From Gordius sp. MW1 (lineage: Eukaryota; Nematomorpha; Gordioida; Gordea; Gordiidae): a DNA stretch of 64,000 bases. This document shows positions 33,123 through 64,000 of this stretch, piece by piece. Made by a program: the position numbers and the translations under genes. The notes under the pieces were generated by a model. The model was not told the origin of the DNA. It did not search any database and saw nothing but the letters and a program-made list of their open reading frames with translations. The stretch spans positions 3,472,001 to 3,536,000 of the forward strand of contig OZ038529.1 of assembly GCA_964036665.1 (NCBI GenBank). Direction: 5' to 3'. Position 1 is the stretch's first letter; every line of letters starts with the position of its first letter.

Positions 33123-33751
33123 GTATGTTATGATAAAAATCGCTACTTTATTTATTAAATTAGTATTTGGAAGTGTCCATTAGAGTAGGGAAGGGGGGGG
33201 GGGGGGGGTTTCGGGTTAGAACCCCCCCCCCCCCCCTTTGACAAAAAAAATGAACTTTTTTTTCAAATTATACGGAATTACTATTAATGGGAGTCTTGTG
33301 TGTGTTGCGCATATAGATATAATATATTATCATAATTAATTTGATAGTTAATTTTAGATGAAATCGACTAATTATAACATTATCTATAAAAAAAATTTAT
33401 GCCGAGTTCGTGTTTTCTAATAAGAAGAAATTTAATTCTCAATTATTTCTCTAAAAAACTATCTCAACCTCTAAATTAAACGAGGAAAATGCTGATACAA
33501 GCCAAATTTTAGCAGTGGGACGGGCGGGACAGTTATTGGTTCTGGTGGAAAATTTAAGCCTAAAAGGCCAATGCAAGTGTTTAGTCTAAACAATGGCCCT
33601 AATTACAGAAAAATTGGCAAGAGCTCTTTGCAATTTGCGTCTCTGAATATATTATTAACGCATTTTTGACCAAAAACGCATCGTAGATATTGAATTTATA
33701 TAATTATAATAAGATTTGTTGACAGAAAGTTCCCCCCCCCTTAATTAGATA
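33123..33751. other. no gene seen
   Basis: Downstream of FIGNL1. G-run/C-run block at 33195-33237, otherwise AT-rich. Confidence 0.5.
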
Positions 33752-33759
33752 GTTCTAAC

Positions 33760-36100
33760 TAGTGGTGGGGAAACCTGAGGTTGTATAAACCTTAACCTCA
33801 AGGTTAGTTTAGGGTTGATTGACAACCTCAGGTTGTCAATCAACCTCAAACCTAACCTTAAGGTGAGGTTCGAGGTTTATAAGGACCTTAAGGTTTTTCA
33901 TATAAAATAACCTTAAAACCTCAGGTCCACCTTGAGGTCACCTCGAGGATTCAACAAGTATGCTTCATTTTTTATATCTTAACTTTACGACTAAATTATA
34001 GTCTCTAACAAAAAAATTTTATTAAGTATATATATATATTAAAAATAGTTCAAACAAATTTATTTAAATAGCAAATTACGTATATAATCTATAAATTTTT
34101 ACTCTCTAATAAATTATCATTTTATTTGATAGAAATAATGCATGTGTATTTAAAAATTGCTGCCATGTACATTGTGTTATATTTTTATCACAGTTTTAAA
34201 ATTCCCTGCTTTTCTATGGTATTCTGTGAGATACACACCTTGTATTTTTTTAATAGTTCTTTTATGGACAAAAATGGATAATTGTATGAATTTTATGTAT
34301 TTTAGGTTGTATAAATAGTAAGACGGCCGGGCGGCACCAAAAATAAATATAAATCTTAATTAAGAATTCCTCATAAACAGCATAAACTTCATATTTAAGT
34401 CAATCGAGATAAAATTTTTAAGCAATTTGATTTTTTTACTAAATCTATATAACGTGACGTGACAATCTCGAAAGGATGGCAATTAAATGCACAGTAATAA
34501 ATTAAAAAATGCTCAGTAAAATGTGGCTCAGTATTTTATTAAAGTGCCCAGTTAAAAACTCAAAATTGATCAGTAAATTAACTTTAAATGCTCAGCTTTA
34601 AATTAATAATGCTCAGTATTTGTGTTAAAATGCAGTAATATAAATTCATAATTTGTGATATTAATTTATTTTGCGCTTACATTTTATAAATAATATTTTA
34701 ATTGGTATACAATTTTTTTTTAAAAATAAGAACTTTGCCCCCTCCCTTTTTTGTCCCGTTGGTTTCCCCCCCCCCCCTTATTTTTTACCCTGTTTCTTAC
34801 CTGGGGACAGGGGAGTAATTTGACCCCCACCCCCTTCCCCCCCCCCCTTTTTTACCCTCTTTATCACAAGGGGGAGGTGATTTGCCCCCCCCCCTTCCCA
34901 ATTTTTTTACCTTCTTTCTCACCCGGGGGGGGGGGGTGATTTGGGCCCCCTTATTATTTGCCCTCTTCCCCCGGTGAGAAAGAGTAAACAAAGGCGGGTT
35001 AAAAGGGGGGGGGGGGTAAATCACCCCCCATTCCTCCCCCCTGGTGACAAAGAGGGTAAAAAACAAGGGAGGGGGAGAAACCTACGGGACAAAAAAAGGG
35101 AGGGGGGCAAAGTTCTTAATTTATTTTTAAAAAAATTGTATATACCAATTAAAATATTATATATAAAATGTGCAAAATAAATTAATATTTTAAACTATGA
35201 ATTTATATTACTGAGCATTTTAACAAAAATACTGAGCATTATTAATTTAAAGCTGAGCATTTAAAGTTAATTTACTGATCAATTTTGAGTTTTTAACTGG
35301 GCACTTTAATAAAATACTGAGCCACATTTTACTGAGCATTTTTTAATTTATTACTGTGCATTTAAATACCATCCTTTTTTAATTATGATGTTTTTCGAGA
35401 TTTGGTCATGTCACGTTATATAGATTTAGTAAATAAAATAAAATTGCTTAAAAATTTTATCACGATTGACTTAAATATGAAGTTTATGCTGCTTAAATGA
35501 GGAATTCTTAATTAAGGTATAAAAAAAGTATATTTATTTTTGGTGCCGCCCGGCCGTCTTACTATATATACAATCTAAAATACATAAAATTCATACAATT
35601 ATCCGTTTTTGTCGATAAAAGAACTATTAAAAAATACAAAGTGTGTATGTCACAGAATACCATAGATAGGCAGGGAATTTTGAAATGTGTTATAAAAATA
35701 TAACACAATGTAGATGGCAGCAATTATTAAATAGACATGCATTAATTCTATCAAATAAAATGATAATTTATTTGAGAGTAAAAATTTATAGATTATATAC
35801 GTAATTTGCTATTTAAATAAATTTGTTTGAACTATTTTTAATATATATATATACTTAATAAGTTTTTTTGTTAGAGACTATAATTTAGTCGTAAAATTAA
35901 GATATAAAAAATGAAGCATACTTCTTGAAACCTCGAGGTGACCTCAAGGTGGACCTGAGGTTTTAAGGTTTTTTTATATGAAAAACCCGGAGGTCCTTAT
36001 AAACCTCGAACCTCACCTTAAGGTTAGGTTTGAGGCTTAACCTAAACCTCACCTCAGGTTGACCTGAGGTCCACCTGACCTAAGGTTTTCCCCACCACTA
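33760..36100. mobile_element. 2.3-kb palindromic (foldback) hAT-like element
   Basis: GTTCTAAC stands exactly at 33752-33759 and 36101-36108. Starts TAGTGGTGGGGAAACCT and ends GGTTTTCCCCACCACTA. The two arms are inverted copies for nearly their whole length, for example GGCCGGGCGGCACCAAAAAT at 34324 and ATTTTTGGTGCCGCCCGGCC at 35536, and CAGTAAAATGTGGCTCAGTA at 34513 against TACTGAGCCACATTTTACTG at 35315. The centre, near 34930, is a C/G-run region. Termini have repeated CCTCAGGTT/AACCTGAGG. No transposase. Confidence 0.95.
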
Positions 36101-36108
36101 GTTCTAAC

Positions 36109-37076
36109 TTCGTCACTACTGTATATAAGCTTAATAAATTTATGTTTAATAGTACCATTTCTAAAAAATCTTTGGAAACCCCCCCCCCCCATGAGGCAAT
36201 CCTGGCTACGCCTATGGAAGTGTCTTACATGATTCTATTGTCAGCTAACATCATTGTCCATAATACCTTCGCGTCGTCTACTTATAAACATCCCGCAGTT
36301 GTACAAATATTTCGAATAGAGAATTTTTCGCTGAACAATAATATGTTTAGTTTATCCCGTCCTCCCGTTTTTGTGCTAAATGTATTTAAAGGTACAGAAA
36401 TGGCCTTCTTAACGTTTTTTCAAACTTCCCAAGTCATTTTTTTGTTTTGGTTTTAAATTTTTTATATAATTATATAGACCATTTATTAATCTATAGGTAT
36501 ATAATTTCATTTTTTCGTGTCCCCTTTACTTTTAGTTTTATCCGCGTTTACCCCCCCCCCCCCGCCGCATCCAAATTCCTCCTCCTATGCCTGGAAAAAG
36601 ATGGTACATATTAATTACGCGATGTTTATTACCATTTCACTCTCTACCTCCATGCCCTCTACTTGTGTGCGTGATTAGATAGGTTTGAGTAAACGAGAGG
36701 AGAAATAGAGAGAGAAATTGTTGTGTTAGTTAGTTAGGGGCTAAGACAAATGAAAAGATTCAAAAAACAATATTTTGTTCAATATTTTATTAGCATGGTA
36801 TAAAAAAATTACATTCACGACTAAAAACCTATACGCGCTATAGCTAAATGGATGGCATTGATCCGTGTATGAAAATCATGTTGGATTTAACGATTTCCAT
36901 GGTGATTTTTTGACTGATAAAAAGGTACTCTTTCTAATCTAATGAGACGTTAGAGACCGCTTTTCCAATTTGTTTCAAGAGAGCGAGAGCTTCAGTGCCT
37001 AAATTTTCGATTGTGGTTGCCACTACGAGGATCAAATGGATTAAATTAAATGTAAAAGATCACACTTAGATGAGTT
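36109..37076. other. no gene; MITE end and a repeat
   Basis: A right end of the CATGGGCG MITE (CTGGCTACGCCTATGG) lies at 36199-36216. 36781-36850 is an inverted copy of the repeat beside the tRNA relic (8031-8092). The frame at 36142-36456 begins in MITE sequence and is not called. Confidence 0.5.
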
Positions 37077-38147
37077 TAGAGGTGTGCACGAATCAAATTA
37101 TTTCGATCCGAGGGGTTTTTGAAAAATTTTGTATTCGACCCGATCCGAGTTTTTTAAAATCTAAATCCGATCCGATCCGACATTTTTAAATTAACATTTT
37201 ACGAACAGAACTTTTGTTGATGATTAAATTCAAAATACATAAAAATAAGGTATAGGAATTTTAATAGCCTGAAATACATATAAAATTTTATTTGACTAAT
37301 TCCATTTAAAAATAATAAAGAATCTAAATTTTCTGGTTTAATTCGCGTTCTTCTTTCTTCTAATGTTCTTCCAGCCACCGAGAAATTTCTTTCCAAAGTG
37401 GTAGAGGTAGCAGGTATAGTTAAAATTTTATTTGACAGCTTATAAAGCCTTGGCAGGACTGTTTGATATGAAACCCACCATTTCAGCAAATCTTTTTTGA
37501 ATCCTATTTGCTATCTTCATTTTTTAACGAAAGGCCAATTGAGATTTCATCGGGGGCTTTATCTTCTTCCTGTTCATCTTCCCATTGGTTAACTATTTTA
37601 AATAAATTAAATAATTTATTTTATGTAAAAATTATATATATGGAGATCTAAGAAGGCAAGCCATGATTACCCGGAATCAAGAGGGAAAGGAGCTACGCCT
37701 GTGCTTTAAGGAAAGGGGAGATTTTGATTGATGATTTTCGGAGTTGAGTTGAGATAGAAAGAGCAGCGTGTGCTAAAAAGGAAACGGGAGATGCTGATTT
37801 ATCATTGACACTAGCTCCTTTCTCGCCAAACAAGAAAGTCTAGCTAACGATAGGGAAATACTGATAAATATATTAGGGTAAGTAAGGTGAGAGGTGGTAT
37901 TGGGCATCAAAAATGGTAAATTAAAAAAAGAATGCAAAGATAATTATGAAAAGGTATACTAAAAATTATTAATTTAATTAATTAGAACTTATTATTGTTT
38001 ATTTTAAATTTGAAAATCCGATCCGACTAAAATAAAATGTTGATCCAATCCGATCCGACTTCCAAAGTTTAAATGTTGATCCGATCCGATACGAGGTCGG
38101 ACGGATCGGATCGGAAGTCGGATCGGATTGATCCGTGCACACCTCTA
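37077..38147 (-). mobile_element. hAT deletion derivative, exact 8-bp duplication
   Basis: GATGAGTT at 37069-37076 and 38148-38155. Ends TAGAGGTGTGCACGAATC and GATCCGTGCACACCTCTA. Subterminal CCGATCCGA repeats at both ends. Retains only the transposase C-terminus. Confidence 0.95.
37199..37489 (-). pseudogene. hAT transposase dimerisation domain fragment
   Basis: LKWWVSYQTVLPRLYKLSNK, ILTIPATSTTLERNFSVAGR and LDSLLFLNG are the hallmark hAT C-terminal dimerisation residues (IPATS..ER.FS.AG). The catalytic part is deleted, so it cannot transpose on its own. Confidence 0.93.
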
Positions 38148-38155
38148 GATGAGTT

Positions 38156-40531
38156 AGCTGATATGTTTTAATAATTTTCCTCCTCCTTATTTAATATAAT
38201 TATATTATCTCACATATCGCTAAAATAGCAATTTTGCGCGCCTCATATATTCATTATTTAAGTATACTCAACCCTAGGTAATCTTACAAGTTATATCATT
38301 AGAATCCTGACACTTTTACAATTATTTCGAGATAAAATAAGTTATTTTGGTAATTTAAATAGCAAGAGTGTTAGTCCAAAGTTCGGTTGTATACTAAATC
38401 ACCACTCCCTTTGATTTATACCTAAATTAATTCAAGGGTCTGGTGGAGGGAATTAAATAAGTTATCATGATTTAATATAGGGTGGTAAAGTGGCGGGATG
38501 TATTAATGATATTTAGAAAATATAAATATATATAGCTCCCATGATCACAGTAATGGCTCACTGACAACTAATCAATAAATCGTCTTATGAATTTACAATA
38601 ATTTTGACATTTTCTCTTATATTTACTTAAACTAAAATAACCTTTAGACTACGCGTGCCAATAATCTTGGTCGCTTCAATGTATTCGTACTTTATTACCT
38701 CTAATAACATATATATTATTAATATAAATATATGGATTTATGCTAACAAATTTGATAATCTTATTTTTTAATACAAATATGATAGTAAACATGTCTAAGT
38801 GTAATTTTTAACCCTAGGGTCCAACGCATTTGCTTTTTATATGGAAAATACAAATAGCATCTTACCAATTTCTGCGTCATGGCAAATACCTAGCTAAATA
38901 TTTATCCCATTAAACCCGCCGGGCATCTCTTTCGTTTTGAGGGATAATATACTGTCAACTTGTCCAATTTCTTTTTAGACGCCATATAACTATTGAACTT
39001 GCGATCCAAAGAATAGGATACACATTTGGAAAATTACTCAGTCTATAGCGATTGGCTGGATTTGTAGGTTTTGTATACTTCTTATTATAATATATTGCAA
39101 ACGTTATTTTCCTGTTTTATAATTTTCAGTATAAATATCTTAAATTTAAAATAAATTACCCTTAATATCCACTTGACTTATATCCGGTTATCAAATGTTT
39201 AAAATATATTAATGATGAAACTTCCAGTTCTGCTACTGAATTATATGAAGCTACAAATTATACTGATTTACTAAATTGTTATATATATACAGAAATTTTT
39301 GATATATATTTGAATAAATATTTTCTTCAACATATCCACGGTAAGTTGATTTTTATATGATGAAATCTCCAGTTCTGCTACTGATATATATGAAGAAACA
39401 TTTACTGATTTGACTTATAATTAATTTTTTAATCATCATTTATGTTTATGAAGTTTTTGGCAATTACTACCTCAAATATATTTTGACCCCTTAATTACCA
39501 AAATGCAAATTATGTTATTGTGGGATATAAACTAAATTTTTGTAGACCTTTGCACAATCCATAAAATCCAAGGTTTATGGCCTTTGGAAACATTTTAGTT
39601 TTACGAATCTTGTATTGTTCCTCTATAATAACCTTAATTAAGTCAATTTATTCAATAAATTTAGGGAAACCTATTAAATCTTAAATATTATCTTGGTGCT
39701 ACTGAAAGGTTATCTATTCAACCTCTAGTTAGAGAGATTCCATAAGTTTTCAGCACTTATAGCATCTATCAAATAACTTGCTGATTAATTACAATTTTAC
39801 AAACCTTTTCCCTCAACTATTAAATTACTACCAATTCATAATGATTTTTAGTTTGAATATGTCAGGATTTTAATATAATTATTATTTTAATAATTTCTCC
39901 TAGAGTAGAAAGGCAAATTTTTAAATTAAATAATATTATTTAGTTAAAGGGGCAAATAAAATATTAAACAAATTATATTAATTAAAAATTTACCCAAAGT
40001 TATAGCATGGTAGTAGTTAATATTTGATCATACAAATACGATCAAAACATGTTACACAAAGGGTGATTGGAACATGAAAATTTATTAATATGCAATAAAA
40101 CATGAAGACAATATTAAATATGTAAGTCTGTCAAGCAACTTATATGCTAATTTCCTTTTTAAAGTAATTAGTTAATGCACAGTAACTGGATATTTTCTAT
40201 TAACTGTTCACAGAGGTCATACTTATTAAATTATTACTGCCTGAACCCAGCCCGTACTGATTTTGTATCTAAATACCTGCCAGAACCCTTTTAACCCTCA
40301 AGAGTACTTATAAAAGTCTCAATTCTGGGCATACTTATTGGATATATTAAACCCAATTCTTAAAATAATCACAAAAAATGTAATATAGAAACAATTCCCA
40401 AATTTTAAATATAGTTTATTAAGCCTCTTATATGTTTGTGGTAAAAAATAATTTGATTACAAATAGTAGCTTAAAATTATATACATTTTACTAAACCCAA
40501 AGAATATTTATAAAAGTCAAAATGCTATATC
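38156..40531. other. no gene recognised; one direct repeat
   Basis: AT-rich. 39211-39270 and 39358-39412 share ATGAAACTTCCAGTTCTGCT and ACTGATTT, reading DETSSSATELYEAT and DEISSSATDIYEET. Nothing else recognised. Confidence 0.5.
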
Positions 40532-40700
40532 CATGGGCATAGCCAGCATTGGAATTAGAGGGGGAGGGGGCAATAATTATTTAGGTAGAGGCAAAAATAA
40601 TTATTTTTTAAACCTCAATTTTAATAAATTTAACAATTTTTGGAATTTAGAAGTGGGCAATCCCCTCCCTGCCACCCCCCCCCCCTTGGCTACGCCCATG
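40532..40700. mobile_element. CATGGGCGTAGCC MITE, downstream of ATR
   Basis: CATGGGCATAGCCAGC to TTGGCTACGCCCATG. Flanks no longer match. Confidence 0.85.
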
Positions 40701-41095
40701 CTTGAATAATGATATCAAGTAAATAAATTTTCGTAAATTAAGCGATTTGTCAATAAACGATGTTTTTGTTAATATTATCGTTTAAAAAAAACAAAATGGC
40801 GTCCGATTTGCGATTAAGAAGTTTTGACTGTATTTGTATGTCAAAAAAGTAGTCTTAACCGTTAAATCTATCAAGGGAAAGATTCTCGCTTTTTAAAAAC
40901 CTGTGCTCTACCCTTAATACAAAAATTTATTAAAACTACTACTATTGGGAAGGAGTTTTAAGTCAAGTGGAAGGGTGATTGCTAAAATGTTTGGGAACAA
41001 ATAAGGTACTTCTATATTGACATTATATCAACACATTTTAATATGGTGGAAGACATTAAAAATTCCCAATAGATACAGAAGTTAAAATTTTGTAT

Positions 41096-41101
41096 TTTAT
41101 T
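41096..41101 (-). promoter_or_regulatory. candidate ATR polyadenylation signal
   Basis: AATAAA on the minus strand, 72 bases after the ATR stop. A second AATAAA lies at 40926-40931. AT-rich DNA gives such hexamers by chance. Confidence 0.4.
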
Positions 41102-41172
41102 GACACTAATTTGTAATTGCATGATGATTGAGGTATAGGAACATTAGAATGTGTATTGAGTATATGGGTGCA

Positions 41173-62599
<21,427 letters not shown>

Positions 62600-62911
62600 A
62601 TTGCTAAGAATTTGACGTGAAAATAATTTAATATATTTAACTAAAACCCTGTATGGGTTTCACATTTGAAATTCGCACATGCATGTATTAACAATGTGAT
62701 TTTAACAGCTGACACAATCTGCCACACAGATTTTATATGTTAAATTTTTCTTCTGCCATCTTAAAAGTAAATATCTGTCATTATTTTTATATAATTTCAT
62801 AATCTTGGCACAGTAATTTAAGCTTTTATAATTACTATTCTTTTATTTAAATATACTCTAGAGAGGTAATTGGAGTGCGAAGTGCCTCCGGGGATACGTT
62901 AATTACAGAAG
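62600..62911. other. ATR 5' flank
   Basis: Should hold the ATR 5' UTR and promoter (minus strand). AT-rich; I see no clear core promoter motif. Confidence 0.4.
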
Positions 62912-63062
62912 TGTAGAAGTTAGTTGTAATGCCTCGACTGTCATCCAAATTAACGTTAATTGTTTGTAACTTATATATTCGTGCGATATACACGATTTAG
63001 ACACTTACGAGTTTACACCCTGTCGTAACATGTTTTTGAATAATATCCACCGCACGCGAACA
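62912..63062 (+). repeat. possible LTR upstream of gag remnant
   Basis: Begins TGTAGAAG, ends CGAACA, followed by GTGGCGTCGTAAAGGAAGAA, which looks like a primer-binding site. No second LTR in the window, so the left boundary is a guess. Confidence 0.35.
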
Positions 63063-63093
63063 GTGGCGTCGTAAAGGAAGAACCTACGCGGCC

Positions 63094-63490
63094 ATGCAGA
63101 AGTATAAATTAACGTATAACGTCGACGTTTTTTTAACACAATTTGAGCTTTTCTAAGGAGCCTAAATAAGCCTAAGACAGACGAGCATAAAGCGGCTGTA
63201 CTATTAACCAGCCTCGATGGGGAGGCATTCCAATTAATATTAGAAGACTATAGACCCCAGGATTTGATAGGAATTACATATGAAGAAGCTAAGAATCTGC
63301 TTAGAAAATTATTCCAGTGGAATTCATGCGCGAGGGCAAAGAGCTATGAATTCTCAAAGGTTCGACAAGGCCAGGGGGAACGATAGACGCGTACGCAAAT
63401 AGACTCCAGGCCGGAGCTAACAGCTGCAACTTCGGAAACGAGGAATTTTAGAACAGAATTGTTGACCAATTCTGTGGTATTCCCGCCACC
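63094..63490 (+). pseudogene. Ty3/gypsy-type gag remnant
   Basis: Conceptual translation of 63180-63360 resembles retrotransposon Gag of the Ty3/gypsy kind (HKAAVLLTSLDGEAF, then a helix-rich stretch and GGTIDAYANRLQ in a second frame). It contains at least two frameshifts and two stop codons and ends without nucleocapsid, protease or RT. Not functional. Confidence 0.65.
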
Positions 63491-64000
63491 TGGCCTCGAA
63501 CCTTCTTTTAATTTCGTTTTATTTCTATTCTATTCCTACCCTATTTAATGTCTATTTTTATGCGCATCTATCTCCTTATGTATATTTCACTATCTTCTAT
63601 ATGTTTAATTACTGACGGCGATGCTTTGGAAATGAAGATATCGAGGAAGAGAAAAGCATCTATGCACCCTCGTTAGAAAGCCATCATTATTATTATTATT
63701 GTATCAAGAAAACACGCTATGTAAAAAATCATGACTTTTCTATTTTCATTTATTAAAACTATTATAGCGTAAAAAGAATTACTTTTCCACTTTTCGGTTT
63801 TCATACAATTATCATTAATTTATCCGAAAAGTGTAAGTAACTATTGTATGATTATTGTAAATTGAATTTCATGTGAAAAAACGAAGTAGTATCAATAATT
63901 AACATATTTTAGTAATCAGCTTATCTGATAGTGTCGGGTGATTAATTCATTTCATTAATTTATAGATATGATAAATTCATTATGGCAGAAAACGATATCA
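63491..64000. other. no gene seen
   Basis: AT-rich. A GATGCTTT...AAAGCATC inverted repeat lies at about 63618-63661. Nothing else recognised before the window ends. Confidence 0.5.

Noticed and set aside
34751-35180. Overlapping open frames on both strands with Pro/Gly-rich products
   Set aside because: They lie in the C/G-run centre of the palindrome; low complexity and mirror-symmetry explain them.
36142-36456. Open frame as a gene
   Set aside because: Starts inside a MITE end and a C-run, no domain, no splice context.

Overview
The window is nuclear DNA of an animal, most likely an invertebrate. It is AT-rich and its genes are split by introns. The FATC tail and catalytic loop of its ATR kinase are strongly animal-like. 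The repeats (Penelope-like element, Helentrons, several hAT families, TTAGGG-type telomere-like units) fit an invertebrate, but I cannot name the species. Nothing looks bacterial or viral in organisation.

Layout. Positions 1-21,000 are almost entirely transposable elements. They include a composite flanked by an 11-bp duplication (184-1247), a Helentron fragment carrying a hAT MITE (2176-3175), a Penelope-like retroelement with an open RT/GIY-YIG frame (3950-6620) and a TTAA-flanked inverted-repeat element enclosing a tRNA-Cys relic (7168-8563). Two Helentrons joined tail to tail follow (8650-13198), then a decayed copy of the FIGNL1 3' end (13706-14745) and a hAT remnant (16270-18535). Positions 21,110-33,068 (+) hold a six-exon gene for the AAA ATPase domain of fidgetin-like 1. 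Its 7.5-kb third intron is filled with a hAT MITE, a Helentron and an LTR retrotransposon whose 3' LTR is split by a satellite-bearing insertion. Positions 33,760-36,100 are a 2.3-kb palindrome with an exact 8-bp target duplication. A hAT deletion derivative lies at 37,077-38,147. Positions 62,599-41,173 (-) hold a complete gene for the checkpoint kinase ATR. I rebuilt it as 22 exons with consistent phases, 3,071 codons plus stop, including one exon of 5.3 kb. Its introns are crowded with copies of one G-rich hAT MITE. Positions 62,900-63,490 (+) carry a broken LTR-retrotransposon gag remnant close to the ATR 5' end.

Both cellular genes act in genome maintenance. ATR senses RPA-coated single-stranded DNA, and FIGNL1 removes or remodels RAD51 filaments in homologous recombination. 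Their closeness need not mean co-regulation: they are convergent and about 8 kb apart, separated by transposon DNA. The clearest original observations are the TSD-bounded palindrome, the abundant 'CATGGGCGTAGCCAG' MITE family, the displaced FIGNL1 3'-end duplication, the tail-to-tail Helentron junction, the duplicated GIY-YIG tail of the Penelope-like element and the TTAA element with the tRNA relic. I found no convincing evidence of a wholly new molecular system.
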